Source: Cerrena zonata
Lineage: Eukaryota; Basidiomycota; Agaricomycetes; Polyporales; Cerrenaceae
Assembly: GCA_038087015.1 (NCBI GenBank)
Contig: JASBNA010000091.1
Coordinates: 1 to 64,000 of the forward strand
Length of the DNA stretch: 64,000 nt
Direction of reading: 5' to 3'
A model generated the notes under the pieces. The model was not told the origin of the DNA. It made no database searches and worked only from the letters and a program-made list of their open reading frames with translations. A program made the position numbers and the translations under genes. Position 1 is the stretch's first letter. Each line of letters starts with the position of its first letter. Shown piece by piece: positions 11,490 through 22,310 of the stretch.

Positions 11490-12146
11490 ATGGGTGATAT
11501 TCTAGATTCACAGAAATATGTCAGTTCAACGTGCTTGAGTCTTCTTTTGCTGGAGGTGGTGCCCACCTCGATTCGAGTGTCCCATAAATTGAAAGAAACC
11601 AGTAATACCATGGCCAACATTGATGAACAAACTAGGTTCGATACAAAATTATCAAGTATACCGGATGATTTACCAGGAACAGTTAATGTATTGGAGAATC
11701 CATTGATAAACAACGATGATGTTACTATTAGAGTTGAGAATTACGGATACAATTTGGGATTAAGGCTTTCGGAGGTTTTAATGTATAAGATATCGAATCC
11801 AAACATATCGCAAAATTCATCAACCAAGATCGTTGATGTATTGGATATCATGAAATTCGTGTGTAGAGACGTATGGAAAAATCTATACGGGAAACAAATG
11901 GATAATTTAAGAACCAATCATCGGGGGACGTTTGTGTTGGTTGATAACAATTATAAGCTTATAAATAATCTCAATGGTTCTAAAACTGAAAGTGACACTT
12001 TGATTAAATCAAACTCCTATATTTGGTTCCCCTGTGGTATAATCAGAGGAATCCTAATGAGTTTTGGTATTGATGCTAATGTAACTGCTGAAATTACTGC
12101 TTTCCCAGCAGTTACTTTCAATATTCAGACTGCCATAAATAATTAG
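11490..12146 (+). CDS. TRS33: TRAPP complex subunit Trs33
   Basis: Small subunit of the TRAPP tethering complexes acting in ER-Golgi and Golgi traffic. 218 residues from the ATG at 11490 (upstream in-frame codons are GTG/TTG only). The conserved core is clear: YGYNLGLRLSEVL, then MKFVCRDVWKNLYGKQMDN, LRTNHRGTFVLVD and PCGIIRGILMSFG, the order found in Bet3/Trs33 folds. A CTG at 11550-11552 sits where S. cerevisiae Trs33 has Asn (LLNEMVP), so reading it as Ser makes better sense than Leu. Upstream lies the GC island; RPO41 follows 123 bases downstream on the same strand. Confidence 0.92.
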   Translation: MGDILDSQKYVSSTCLSLLLLEVVPTSIRVSHKLKETSNTMANIDEQTRFDTKLSSIPDDLPGTVNVLENPLINNDDVTIRVENYGYNLGLRLSEVLMYKISNPNISQNSSTKIVDVLDIMKFVCRDVWKNLYGKQMDNLRTNHRGTFVLVDNNYKLINNLNGSKTESDTLIKSNSYIWFPCGIIRGILMSFGIDANVTAEITAFPAVTFNIQTAINN

Positions 12147-12188
12147 CTGCATAATCACCTGGAATCGGGTCTTTTCAATTTGCATTAA

Positions 12189-12214
12189 TTTTTTTTTTTT
12201 TTTTTTTTTTTTTC
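12189..12214. repeat. Poly-T tract upstream of RPO41
   Basis: A run of about 25 T residues in the 123-base gap between TRS33 and RPO41. It may act as a nucleosome-excluding element for RPO41 or as part of the TRS33 3' end. Confidence 0.6.
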
Positions 12215-12269
12215 TTTACAATATACGTTGATGCCATCGCTTGATACTTGAATTGTACTTGATTGGAAA

Positions 12270-15200
12270 ATGGGGAAAGTGCCCCTATGTATAAGGTACT
12301 CGGTTAGTCGATCGTTTTGGCCAAATGCCTCCAGACTGAGTATTCTTAATATAAACCAAATCGACGTGGAAAACCTTTATAATGCAAAGAATTTGAATTA
12401 TAAATTCCGTCGTTTGGATCAACGTACTAAAGTCAATCATTTACTTCATGCAGTTTTCCAAAATGATTTGGTTCAGTGTAATAGCTCGTTGAATGTCTTG
12501 TATCGACGAATAGCCATGCATCCCACGTTGATTAATATGAATGTTTATTTGAGTTGCCTATCGATTTTATTACTCAAATTGAAAAATGATTCGGACTTTC
12601 AAATCTTGCAATTGAAACCTATAATAACCGATTTTATCCATTTCTACAAGGCTTATCATAAAAAGTACTCGTCTTTGTATATAGACGGTAAATCTGGCTC
12701 TTTTGTTAAAGTCCCACCTAAAATCTTCACTCACGATATCCAAGTAAAGGAAAACTTCTCTTCGGTAGTTGATTCCCTTATAATTCTCCTTATTCATTGG
12801 TTTAAATCTATTCAACTGGACTCATTGTTGAGAAGCTCCGCTTCAGAGTATGTTTTCTCCATTTTACAACTGCTTAACGTCGATTACATCCATTCGGCAA
12901 AATCATTAACCCCGCTGGATTTAGAGCATTATATATCTATTCTTCGTCCTCATATCGACTCGGCTACTTTGTTGCAGATTTCAAATGAGTCTCCTCGAGT
13001 GCTATCCCCTGATGAAGAAATGCTCTCAATTAACCCTTATAAAGAACTGGGCCGTTTATCGTACTCTGGATTATGCAAATTCATCTCTAACACTAGATTC
13101 GATAAATTCGATGACGGTTCTAAAAAACCGTTGTACGAATTATACGAATCCCTTCCAAAGTCAATGCAACTGGAATTCATGAATGATTATATGAACTTCA
13201 ATAGAAAAAGAGAATTAACAATTGAAAATCATTGTCTCCACTTGACTTCTTCTAACCCCCCGACCCATAACACCTACAGCATGCAACTTTCCAAAATGGT
13301 TGGAGACTGGATCTCACATAATGTCTCGGTCTTATCAGGGTTGAAATCTAAATTAGACACTATTGATGGGAAAGATAAATCAAGTCTTGCAGAATTATCT
13401 CTCGAAGAAACTCATTTACTCAAGTATACCGCTCATTTAAATTTTATTCCAGTTCCTGAATTGGTCAACCTTGTTATTAATGATCTTCTTACCGAAGCCT
13501 TAACTTCGAAAGATGGCCACATTGGCGCTGCTAAATTTTGCAAGTCATTAAGATCCAAGTTTATCCAATTAGTACTTCGTGATAAAAAAAATAAACATAT
13601 ATATGGTCAAATTTTAAAATTCATGACTGAAGATGATGCAATTGAGTTTTTCTCAACTCTAATCAAAATTATGGCCCCAAATTGCACAATTAATTCTAAT
13701 CTAGTAAAGGATTCTCAAGTCTATGAAGCAAGAAAATTAATCGATATAGTAGAATCGGATAATGATGAATTATTCTTTGAAAAATCTAACGATTCTTATC
13801 CTGCTTTTTTACTGATTGTATCAAAACAGTTTTCCAAACATGGCAAATTCGAAAGATTTTACGCAATCATTAAAATTCATCCTTATTTGCTTCTTGAATA
13901 TCAAAAATATTTCGAACTTTCCGAAGGTATGAAGACTTTTTTACCAATGCTCTGTGAACCCAAACCTTGGGTATCTCCATCGGATGGTGGATTTTTACTC
14001 GATCTCAAAAAGATTGTTGCATCTACTTCAAAGTTTAACCTGATGGTTTACATTAATGCTGCCCATGAGTCAAATCAGTTAGAATCAACATATAAAGCGC
14101 TTGATGTGCTTGGCTCAACAAAATGGATAATTGATACCAAAATGTTGAAGATTTTTAATCAGATACTAGATATGGACGTTCCATTGTTTGACATACCTCC
14201 ACACCTAGATAAGTTACGAATTGAACTTCCTGATGAACCGAAAAGAGAGCATTTTGAAGATGATGATCAATTCACTAGATATACAAGAAGATACCATCGT
14301 GATGTGGCTTTGAGATTGAAAGAATATCACGGCAGTAGAGGAGATCGAATAGTACTTGAAAGTATAAGAACCTATTGTAATGCTATAGGCGAAAATGGTG
14401 ATATGTTTTTCATACCTCACAATGTTGATACCAGAGGCCGGGCATATCCCATGACTTCAATAGTACATCATCAAAATAGTGATCCAGTTCGTGCCTTAAT
14501 GCGTTTTTGGGATACGAAGCCTTTGGGCAAGAATGGTTTCAATTGGATAAAATACCACTTGGCAGGCGTTTACGGGGAAGACAAACTAAACTTTGAAGAC
14601 CGACTTAAGTTCGTCGATGAAAACATCTCTAATATAAGAGAATCCGCTGAGAATCCTTTTTATGGGGCTAAGTGGTGGCAGAATGCTGATAAACCTTTCC
14701 AAACTTTAAGTTACTGCTTCGAAATAAACTCAATCTTGAAATATATCGAGTCAAGTAGTGAAAACAGAGTCGAAAATTACTTGTCCAGAGCTCCAATTCA
14801 CCAAGATGGTTCTTGCAATGGGTTACAGCATTATGCTGCATTAGGGGCCAATAAAGCTGGTGGGAAAGCTGTTAATCTTATCCCTAGTGAAAAGAAATCA
14901 GACGTTTATATGTCTGTTTTAAATCTTGTTAAAGAAAGAGTTCATAGCGATTTTGAAACAAAAAAGAATAAGGATTTGGCCAAGGTTGCCTACCCTCTTC
15001 TTGATAGAAAGATTGTTAAAAGAACCGTGATGACCAGTGTTTATGGAGTTACCAATTTTGGAGCCAAATTGCAAGTTGAAGAAAGGTTAACAGATTATAC
15101 CAAGCATTTAAAGGCCATTAGAAAACAAGAAGGTATAGCTTTGGAGAGTGGCGTACTAGAAGATTCTGAAATAAGAAAATTAATCAACCAACTTTCGTCC

Positions 15201-16109
15201 TACATAGCAAATCATATCCTAGAAGCAATTTCAACCTTGTTTTCGGAAGCTAAATCAATTGAACATTGGATGACCAAAAATTGTTACAGAATTATAACTT
15301 CATACGATCTTAGGACCGTTAAGAGTTTTGACAGTTTTGATTTTTTCAAAGGCTCTTATAAGAATATGATGTGGACATCTATTTCTGGATTTCCAGTTGT
15401 TCAGCAGTATAAATCCTATTACGATAGGCTTCTCAAAACTCCTTTGTTTATGTATAGACTCAGACGGCCCGAAGTCAGAGAAAGGGTTGACATTGTGAAA
15501 CATATACATTCAGTAGCACCCAATTTTATCCATTCCTTGGATGCTACACATATGATGATGACTGCTTTAGCTGCCCATCAGAATAATATCCTGTTTGCTT
15601 CAGTTCACGACTCATTCTGGACACATCCAAATGAAGTTGAAATATTATCCAAAATCATCAGAGAGGAGTTCGTAAGAATGTATACATCTGATATAATCCG
15701 ACACATGGAACTAGACTTGAAGTATACTACAAGAGATTCATTTCAACTTGTATGGTTCAACAGAACAAAACACATACAATTTGCTGAACAAATAGACAGT
15801 TTAAGACAAAAGTTCTTGAAATTAACCAAGGTTAAACCTCAATCATACAATAAATGTTTAGCAGCAGAATTGGAAAACCCCGAAGAAGTTCTTAGTTTAT
15901 ATAACACTTATAAACCCGATGTTTATTTAATTAAACATAACAATCTTGCTGCAATTTACGAAAATAAATCTACAGAGAAAGATGAATTCTTCAAAATTTC
16001 AAAGAAAGATTATGTGCCAATTCTAATACCCGTTAAAATCTTAGATCCGCCAAGTACAGGAGACTTGGAAATTAAAGAAGTTTTAAACAGTAAATATTTT
16101 TTTTCATAA
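12270..16109 (+). CDS. RPO41: Mitochondrial RNA polymerase Rpo41
   Basis: Single-subunit, T7-like RNA polymerase that transcribes mtDNA. 1279 residues, close to the usual yeast length of about 1,350. The first 30 residues are basic and hydroxylated (MGKVPLCIRYSVSRSFW), a likely mitochondrial presequence. Catalytic features: TRGRAYP block at about 720; motif A HQDGSCNGLQHYAALG with Asp846; motif B VKRTVMTSVYG with Arg918; motif C VHDSFWTH with Asp1114. The two catalytic aspartates and the motif B Lys/Arg and Tyr are present, so the enzyme should be active. The C-terminus after motif C is about 165 residues, longer than in T7. It converges on IWR1 with a gap of only 59 bases. Confidence 0.97.
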   Translation: MGKVPLCIRYSVSRSFWPNASRLSILNINQIDVENLYNAKNLNYKFRRLDQRTKVNHLLHAVFQNDLVQCNSSLNVLYRRIAMHPTLINMNVYLSCLSILLLKLKNDSDFQILQLKPIITDFIHFYKAYHKKYSSLYIDGKSGSFVKVPPKIFTHDIQVKENFSSVVDSLIILLIHWFKSIQLDSLLRSSASEYVFSILQLLNVDYIHSAKSLTPLDLEHYISILRPHIDSATLLQISNESPRVLSPDEEMLSINPYKELGRLSYSGLCKFISNTRFDKFDDGSKKPLYELYESLPKSMQLEFMNDYMNFNRKRELTIENHCLHLTSSNPPTHNTYSMQLSKMVGDWISHNVSVLSGLKSKLDTIDGKDKSSLAELSLEETHLLKYTAHLNFIPVPELVNLVINDLLTEALTSKDGHIGAAKFCKSLRSKFIQLVLRDKKNKHIYGQILKFMTEDDAIEFFSTLIKIMAPNCTINSNLVKDSQVYEARKLIDIVESDNDELFFEKSNDSYPAFLLIVSKQFSKHGKFERFYAIIKIHPYLLLEYQKYFELSEGMKTFLPMLCEPKPWVSPSDGGFLLDLKKIVASTSKFNLMVYINAAHESNQLESTYKALDVLGSTKWIIDTKMLKIFNQILDMDVPLFDIPPHLDKLRIELPDEPKREHFEDDDQFTRYTRRYHRDVALRLKEYHGSRGDRIVLESIRTYCNAIGENGDMFFIPHNVDTRGRAYPMTSIVHHQNSDPVRALMRFWDTKPLGKNGFNWIKYHLAGVYGEDKLNFEDRLKFVDENISNIRESAENPFYGAKWWQNADKPFQTLSYCFEINSILKYIESSSENRVENYLSRAPIHQDGSCNGLQHYAALGANKAGGKAVNLIPSEKKSDVYMSVLNLVKERVHSDFETKKNKDLAKVAYPLLDRKIVKRTVMTSVYGVTNFGAKLQVEERLTDYTKHLKAIRKQEGIALESGVLEDSEIRKLINQLSSYIANHILEAISTLFSEAKSIEHWMTKNCYRIITSYDLRTVKSFDSFDFFKGSYKNMMWTSISGFPVVQQYKSYYDRLLKTPLFMYRLRRPEVRERVDIVKHIHSVAPNFIHSLDATHMMMTALAAHQNNILFASVHDSFWTHPNEVEILSKIIREEFVRMYTSDIIRHMELDLKYTTRDSFQLVWFNRTKHIQFAEQIDSLRQKFLKLTKVKPQSYNKCLAAELENPEEVLSLYNTYKPDVYLIKHNNLAAIYENKSTEKDEFFKISKKDYVPILIPVKILDPPSTGDLEIKEVLNSKYFFS

Positions 16110-16168
16110 ATCGTGTAAATAGTATAAATAAAACTGCATGTATACTTTCAATACAAAAAGTAAACTAA

Positions 16169-17212
16169 CTAAGGCTCTTCATCGATCATTCTTTGCAACC
16201 TCCCAAAAATTTTATCTCTATGAATTGCCATTTCGTCTTCTTCTTCACCAGGAAAAAAATTTTGACGTTTATAATGCTCCTCTCCTCCATGGTCATCCGG
16301 CAAGAAGTTTACATCAAGCGAGTCTTCATCATCGAAGAACTCACCATATAAATCTTCAAGATTTTTCTCTCCTATTTCATCTCCCCCACCTTTTAGGTAG
16401 TCTACACCATCCGCATCTTCTGGTCTCTCTATTATAACTGGGCCTATATTTTCATCTTCAGAAGAGTATGTTTCACTTAAAACGCCAGCATCTTCATCAC
16501 TGGGGTAGTCATTTTGGTAGAAAGACTCAGCATTCGAATCCTCGTCATCTGAGTATATTTTACGTGTCGGGTCATCATCATCATCAGATTGGTAAAGACC
16601 ATTTTCGTCATCATCAAAAAACCTGATATAACCAATTTGAGACTGGGGATGATTTTCGTTCGTTAATGGTTCAGACGAAATTTGATAGACGTCATAAACG
16701 TAATCGGAAAGTGGGTCCTCTGATGAATCATCCCCAGAAGGTTGTAATGCTTCGTTCGCTGGCTTGCTTTCAGTATTAGTGACTCCCCCACCCCGGGTTC
16801 TTCTCTTCCGTTTAGGCTGATCAACTTCATTCACATTCAAGAATGAGTTAACCATATCTGAAAGCTCATTCGGAATGTAAGTGTCTTCTTCAGTCTGTGT
16901 CTTTGGAATTACAAATTTTCTTTTTCTTATATTGGTAACATCATTTCCATCTGGCTTACTGGCCTCCGAAAGAATTGACTGAATTGCTGATTCATCTATG
17001 TTAGAGCTTTCATCAGTTCTTGTCAAGGCAAAATAGATATTACTCGGCTCAGATACTGGAGTTTGTGCTCGACTTATAGTAGTCGAAGAAACTGGAGATG
17101 ATGGTTTTGATCTTTTGGCAGGACGTCTTTCCTCTAAAATCAATGCTTGCAAAGGATCCTGACCTCTTTTTCTTTTGATTCTAAGGATCTGAGGAGGCTG
17201 TTGGAACGACAT
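16169..17212 (-). CDS. IWR1: Iwr1, RNA polymerase II nuclear import factor
   Basis: Acidic adaptor that binds assembled RNA polymerase II and carries it into the nucleus. 347 residues. The N-terminus has a basic, proline-containing segment (RIKRKRGQDPLQALILEE), typical of the Iwr1 bipartite import signal. The centre is Ser/Thr-rich with a second basic patch KRKRRTRGG. The Iwr1 family domain follows: YVYDVYQISSEP, then IGYIRFFDDDE and acidic runs ending in ESFYQNDYPSDED (about 190-255). The tail is very acidic. Start is the ATG at 17212, next to the Cdr gene 3' end. Family order and motifs fit well. Confidence 0.88.
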   Translation of the reverse strand: MSFQQPPQILRIKRKRGQDPLQALILEERRPAKRSKPSSPVSSTTISRAQTPVSEPSNIYFALTRTDESSNIDESAIQSILSEASKPDGNDVTNIRKRKFVIPKTQTEEDTYIPNELSDMVNSFLNVNEVDQPKRKRRTRGGGVTNTESKPANEALQPSGDDSSEDPLSDYVYDVYQISSEPLTNENHPQSQIGYIRFFDDDENGLYQSDDDDDPTRKIYSDDEDSNAESFYQNDYPSDEDAGVLSETYSSEDENIGPVIIERPEDADGVDYLKGGGDEIGEKNLEDLYGEFFDDEDSLDVNFLPDDHGGEEHYKRQNFFPGEEEDEMAIHRDKIFGRLQRMIDEEP

Positions 17213-17447
17213 GGTACATCAATCATTCGTTCTCCATTAGTTGACTACTTAAATTTTGATTTTGATTTTTTTTTTTCGTTCTCAAAATTATCAACTATCG
17301 AAGATGCAAAATCTAAATTTCAATCTAAAAGTTCATATATATCATATTAATTTTTTAAAGCAATCTATATAAGAGCAGGTATAAATAACCAAGTATTAAA
17401 CTAAAAAAAGACCATAGTATATATAAGTATGTATAGATTTGGGCTAA
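17213..17447. promoter_or_regulatory. Gap between Cdr gene 3' end and IWR1 start
   Basis: 235 AT-rich bases between two minus-strand genes. Serves as 3' region of the Cdr gene and promoter of IWR1. No distinctive site seen apart from T runs near 17260-17278. Confidence 0.4.
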
Positions 17448-20400
17448 CTATTTCTTTTGACGAGTACCTTTTGGAACTCTAGCTAACCAATAGAATAAAA
17501 CAGTGCCAATCATGTTGATGATAATGAAAGCAATGAAGATACCAACGTCACGTCCTCTGGTTGTGTAATCTGCACCGATTCCTTTCAAGTAAACATCAGT
17601 TGAAGCTACGGTACAGAATTCACAGCTGTCCTTAGCTGAAGAATCAACCAAATAACCACCTGCAACCAGCATATAATTTTTCATGTATTCACCACAAGTT
17701 TGGCCATTGATCGGGGTGAAATGCAAGTATTCTTCTTTAGCACATTCAACTGTCGAATGGGCCAAACCTGTTGATAAAATAATCGAAACCAAGTATGTGA
17801 ATGGATTACATCTGTACATGAAAATCCAGAATCTAGGCATAGCTTCTTTGGTAGCTAAAACACCACAAAAAGTTAAACAGATGGTGAATAACAACAGGGA
17901 AAGATTAGCAGCATTATCAGCAAGCTCCATGAAAGAGATACATAATTGAGCCATAGTTGAACAATAAATAAAGAAGAGCACAATTACAAACCACATAAGA
18001 CCACCTCTTTGATTAACAGTATCGGTAGGAACAGCATTTTGATAAAGACCTAATGGATAATACCAGCAGAAAAAACCTAAAGTACCACAGATTATATTCC
18101 AAGGGATTTCAACGGTAATTTGTGCAGCAATAAAAGCAACCCACGAAAAGGTTTTGGAAGGTCTTTCCCTTACTTCATATAAATCTCTTTGAGAAACAAA
18201 ATATGGTAAATATTGTTGAACCAACGTATTGAAGATAACGAAAAACATGAAAACCGAAAACATTTGATTTTGAAGCCCTTGAAGAGAACGATCAGCCTTG
18301 AAGAATGTGAAACCATTGAAAAGACCAGTGAAAACTGACATAGCAAGTTTTGACCAAGTATAAGAAGGCGATCTCCAGTATTGTTCGAAAACTCTCTTCG
18401 TGACATATAAGTATTGAGAAACATAAGAAGCTGCAAATGGTTTGGTGTCTTCCTTGGTAGTTTCATGAGGTCTTTTAGGTAAGTCGGTTTCCATTTGGTC
18501 TAATTCATTATTAACTTCCTTATATTCACTTGAATTTTTCCACACCTCATGGTAATCTTGATTAGCATGAGATCCCGGAGCAGCACCAATGACTTGTAAC
18601 ATCCATTCAGCTGGATTGGCTTGTGGAGGACATTTTGGAGCACCATATTTTTCAAAGTAGTTGATCAAAGTAGTACAGTCTTTACCTAAATCACCAAAAT
18701 AAATAGTTTGACCACCTCTCTGCAAAAACAACAATCTGTCAAATTCTTTCATTAAAATGGCTGAAGGTTGATGAATAGTACATAAAATAGCTTGTCCATG
18801 ATCAGCCAATTTTCTAATCAACTTACAAATAGACCAAGCAGTTTGGGAATCCAAACCTGAAGTAGGTTCATCTAAGAAAACCAATAATTTAGGTTTAGCA
18901 ACTAATTCAACACCAATGGTTAATCTTTTACGTTGTTCAACATTTAAACCTTCACCAGCAACACCAACAATAGCATCTGAATATTTCTCCATTTCCAATA
19001 AATGGATAATATAATCAACATAAGCATCTTTTTCAGCTTTTGGAACTGATTGAGGTTGTCTTAAGCAGGCAGAGAAACTTAAAGCTTCACGGACTGTGGA
19101 AGTTTCCAAATGCAAATCCTGTTGTTGGACATACCCAATTGATCTTTGGAAAGAAGAATCCAAAGGACGACCATTTACCATTCTGGTACCAGAGGTTATA
19201 ACACCACTGGTCAATCTTTCAGATAAAGCATTCAATAAAGTAGTTTTACCAGCACCAGAAGCACCCATTAAAGCAGTAACCTGGCCAGGTTTAACCCAAC
19301 CATCAACTTCATTCAAGATGATACGATCTTCCTTTTTAATTTTAACTTGATAAGTTAATTTTCTCCAATGAAAGATATTACCAGATTCTGGAAGATTATT
19401 TTCCATAAGAGCGTCACTGTCCTCGTCATCATCATTTTCAATTGCAGGAGATTTTTCGATTTCACCAGTTTCAATATCTTGAACTTTTTCTGAACCATTC
19501 AATTGGTTTTGTTTCTTAATCTTTTTCAAAGCAGATCTTTGAAAGACCAAAATTTCACCTTTTTGCATGGCACCTTTATTATATTCACAAATAACGAGAT
19601 AAATAATAAGGAAAGCAAAAGCAAAAACAACCACGATCCCCCAATTTCTCCATTTATGATGATTGTAGTATTTGAATGCAGTGTTAATATAATTATCACC
19701 ATTAACTTTTGAATCACCAGGATTAGAACCAACAACCGAACAAATAAAATGGTCACCAGAAGTTGGATAACCTGGACCAGTAGGGACATATTGGGAACAT
19801 GGGAAATCACGGCCATGGAATTCATTTGCAATTAAAGCTTCGAAAGCGTAAGCAAGAGGATCTAAATAATTAATCCATCTTGACCAACCATGCATTTTTG
19901 GAGTTGGAACAACGAACCCAGTATACATAGAAAGAGCCATTAAAACAATTGAAGCAGGTAACAATGCAGTTTGTAAACTTTTAGTAGCAGCACCCAAAGT
20001 TCTAAATATATGGGACATTGCTAAAGTAGCAGTGAAGTTATAAAGTAAGTAAGTGAAGAAAGCACTTGCAGTTCTTTTGAAATTAACCATGAAATACAAA
20101 ACCAAATTAAAAGCGAAACAAATTAAAAGCTTAGCTGGTAATTCAGTAACAATTGAAGCCAAAGCATCAGCCGAAGGATGATATAAAGCGTAAGTTTTAT
20201 GTTTTTCCACAATTGGTCTAGCTTCATAAAGAGAGAAAATTTCCAAAAGAGAAGAGAAAGAGTTAAACAAGACAGCAAAGAACATAGCGGCGGTTCTATG
20301 AAAGAAGGAATTAGTGTTGAACTTCATATTGTAAAAAATAGAAGCAACAATTAAACCCATAACCGTATTACCAAAGATTGAAAATAAAGTGATTGAAGGA

Positions 20401-21869
20401 TCACCTTTAGTTCTTTTAATATTTCTCCCCATGATATATTTAATTTGTAAACCGAAAGAAACAGTGAAAGGGGAGGCAGGTCTTGCCTTCTTAGACTGTC
20501 TTGAATGATGAGATTCTTTCAAGGCCAAAGCTTTATTTTCAGATTTAATTTGGTTTTCATAGTAGTCAATATCATTTAATAATTGAGATCTATCAGGAGA
20601 GTTTTGCCAATAGTCATAAAATTCCTTAGGAGTTCTAGGAACTTTATCTTCAAACCCAGGTTTAACCACTCTTTCAGCAGGATTAGTCAACGAGGTAAGG
20701 AAATCAGCGGTGGTTTGTCTATCCGGACATTCATAACCCATTTTTAAGAAGTAATCTTTAGCGTCAGTAGCCGAACCAAAAAAGATTTGATAACCTTCGT
20801 ATAAAAGAATAACTTTATCGAATAAATCATAAGCGTCTTGAGAACATTGATAAATTGCAATCAAGGGGGTTGTTTTTTCGATTTCCACTGAAGTTTTCAA
20901 AGCACGAATGAATTCAAGAGCGGTAGCCGAGTCCAAACCTCTAGTTGAGTTATCCCAACACTGAATCAAGGCTTTACTTAAAGTAACTTCAGCGATTGAA
21001 ACTCTTTTACGTTCACCCCCCGAAACCCCACGAATGAAATCATTACCTACTTTGGTATTTCTAGTATGGGATAAACCGTAAGTGGCCATGACGACATTGG
21101 CCATGAATCTAGCATAGGTTTCACGATCCACGCCTTCAGGTCTGTTAGAAGGAGTTCTCAATTTAGCAGCAAATTCCAAAGTATCACCAACTGATAAATG
21201 GGGGAAATGAGCTTCGGTTTCAGCACAGTAAACCACATCACCACGATAGTGGTTTTTAATTTCCGAAGGGGATAAACCGTCATACGAGAGTTGAGAGTTT
21301 TGATCGATATGGAAACCATGAGTTTGATTAGCCAAAGTTTTCAAGAACGTAGAGCAACCAGCACCGGGTCTCCCAAGGACCACGGTTAACTCACCGGGTT
21401 TGATCAACCCATCCATTGGTTTCAAGATATCAAATTGCTTTGATTCATCTTGTTTACTGAAGAAATTCAAGACTTCACCAGTATATTTTTGGAAAACATT
21501 CCCGACATTGGATTGGAAATCAGCATCCGAGGCTTTACCGTAGGCTCTTAAATCTTTATAGTAAACCCCAAGCGAGGTTGGCTTATAATATTCTGGATCT
21601 TTCGAAACAAACGAGCGGAAATTCTTCACCCAATATTTGGAGTCGAAGTCCGAGCTTTCTGGGTCTAATCTTGGATCAGCAATATCAACCATTGGGTTAT
21701 TCCCGGGAGCAATGGTTGAGTGTTGAGAATTCTTCGACACGTTGGTCAATGTTCTGACTAGCTGTTGAACCTCCTGGTGGACGTCACTAGTGTATCCACG
21801 ATAATTTTCGGTTTCATGTTCGTTAATTGAGTTGGGGATTTTTTCAGAATCCTGACTAATTGAAGACAT
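17448..21869 (-). CDS. Pleiotropic drug resistance ABC transporter, Cdr1/Pdr5 type
   Basis: Full-size plasma-membrane ABCG exporter of the PDR family, (NBD-TMD)x2, 1473 residues. NBD1 has the fungal degenerate Walker A GRPGAGCST (Lys replaced by Cys), signature VSGGERKRVS and the WDNSTRGLDSA Walker B. NBD2 has canonical Walker A GASGAGKTT, LNVEQRKRLTIG and LDEPTSGLDS. Each half ends in six TM segments; the C-terminus FYWLARVPKGTRQKK is typical. Such pumps expel azoles and other hydrophobic compounds. A CTG at 17895-17897 (minus strand) falls at a Pdr5 Ser / Cdr1 Thr position. The NBD2 DNA is almost identical to that of the paralogue at 59434-63876. TATA-like TATAAAAG lies at 21921-21928. The precise CDR number is not assigned. 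Confidence 0.95.
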   Translation of the reverse strand: MSSISQDSEKIPNSINEHETENYRGYTSDVHQEVQQLVRTLTNVSKNSQHSTIAPGNNPMVDIADPRLDPESSDFDSKYWVKNFRSFVSKDPEYYKPTSLGVYYKDLRAYGKASDADFQSNVGNVFQKYTGEVLNFFSKQDESKQFDILKPMDGLIKPGELTVVLGRPGAGCSTFLKTLANQTHGFHIDQNSQLSYDGLSPSEIKNHYRGDVVYCAETEAHFPHLSVGDTLEFAAKLRTPSNRPEGVDRETYARFMANVVMATYGLSHTRNTKVGNDFIRGVSGGERKRVSIAEVTLSKALIQCWDNSTRGLDSATALEFIRALKTSVEIEKTTPLIAIYQCSQDAYDLFDKVILLYEGYQIFFGSATDAKDYFLKMGYECPDRQTTADFLTSLTNPAERVVKPGFEDKVPRTPKEFYDYWQNSPDRSQLLNDIDYYENQIKSENKALALKESHHSRQSKKARPASPFTVSFGLQIKYIMGRNIKRTKGDPSITLFSIFGNTVMGLIVASIFYNMKFNTNSFFHRTAAMFFAVLFNSFSSLLEIFSLYEARPIVEKHKTYALYHPSADALASIVTELPAKLLICFAFNLVLYFMVNFKRTASAFFTYLLYNFTATLAMSHIFRTLGAATKSLQTALLPASIVLMALSMYTGFVVPTPKMHGWSRWINYLDPLAYAFEALIANEFHGRDFPCSQYVPTGPGYPTSGDHFICSVVGSNPGDSKVNGDNYINTAFKYYNHHKWRNWGIVVVFAFAFLIIYLVICEYNKGAMQKGEILVFQRSALKKIKKQNQLNGSEKVQDIETGEIEKSPAIENDDDEDSDALMENNLPESGNIFHWRKLTYQVKIKKEDRIILNEVDGWVKPGQVTALMGASGAGKTTLLNALSERLTSGVITSGTRMVNGRPLDSSFQRSIGYVQQQDLHLETSTVREALSFSACLRQPQSVPKAEKDAYVDYIIHLLEMEKYSDAIVGVAGEGLNVEQRKRLTIGVELVAKPKLLVFLDEPTSGLDSQTAWSICKLIRKLADHGQAILCTIHQPSAILMKEFDRLLFLQRGGQTIYFGDLGKDCTTLINYFEKYGAPKCPPQANPAEWMLQVIGAAPGSHANQDYHEVWKNSSEYKEVNNELDQMETDLPKRPHETTKEDTKPFAASYVSQYLYVTKRVFEQYWRSPSYTWSKLAMSVFTGLFNGFTFFKADRSLQGLQNQMFSVFMFFVIFNTLVQQYLPYFVSQRDLYEVRERPSKTFSWVAFIAAQITVEIPWNIICGTLGFFCWYYPLGLYQNAVPTDTVNQRGGLMWFVIVLFFIYCSTMAQLCISFMELADNAANLSLLLFTICLTFCGVLATKEAMPRFWIFMYRCNPFTYLVSIILSTGLAHSTVECAKEEYLHFTPINGQTCGEYMKNYMLVAGGYLVDSSAKDSCEFCTVASTDVYLKGIGADYTTRGRDVGIFIAFIIINMIGTVLFYWLARVPKGTRQKK

Positions 21870-22057
21870 GATTGATTAATGATGGAAAAATAGTAGAAGG
21901 GAACAACTGCATTTGGCCTTCTTTTATAATGCTGACGAATCCACTTGTCGGATTTTGCAAGTCATCATTCCATCAACGGCTGGCGGAGGATAAATTGAAT
22001 CTACCGAAGGGTTTAAGTCTTGCTGCAACTAATTTTGGCTGAAAAAAAAAAGGTGAA

Positions 22058-22111
22058 GCCGTTATCCGGGGCGGAAGCTTCCTGGAAGCGGAAAATCCTG
22101 CCGTTCCGAAA
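22058..22111 (-). promoter_or_regulatory. CGG/CCG triplet cluster upstream of Cdr gene
   Basis: Six CGG or CCG triplets in about 54 bases of otherwise AT-rich promoter, including GCGGAAG and GCGGAAA words. CGG triplets are the half-sites of Zn2Cys6 activators such as Tac1 and Pdr1, which control CDR genes. The link is inferred from position. Confidence 0.5.
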
Positions 22112-22199
22112 AGTAAATAAACATGTAAACAAACCACTCCGTCACACGAGCACTAACCCGTACATTTGTAGGACTTGATGAGTCGATGGTAGGTGGTAG

Positions 22200-22310
22200 A
22201 TATATATAAATGATAGATGATAGATGGGTATATATGACTATAGATGGTAGATGGGTATATATGAGTATATATGATAGATGGTAGATGGGTATACATGAGT
22301 ATCTGGATGT
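22200..22310. repeat. Degenerate repeat, unit about 35 bp
   Basis: Two to three imperfect copies built on GATAGATGGTAGATGGGTAT followed by ATATGAGTAT-type spacers. Non-coding. Confidence 0.65.

Noticed and set aside
19096..19350. 84-codon ORF antisense to Cdr NBD2, nearly identical to one at 61974-62228
   Set aside because: It is the reverse frame of the shared NBD2 DNA; used only as evidence for gene conversion.
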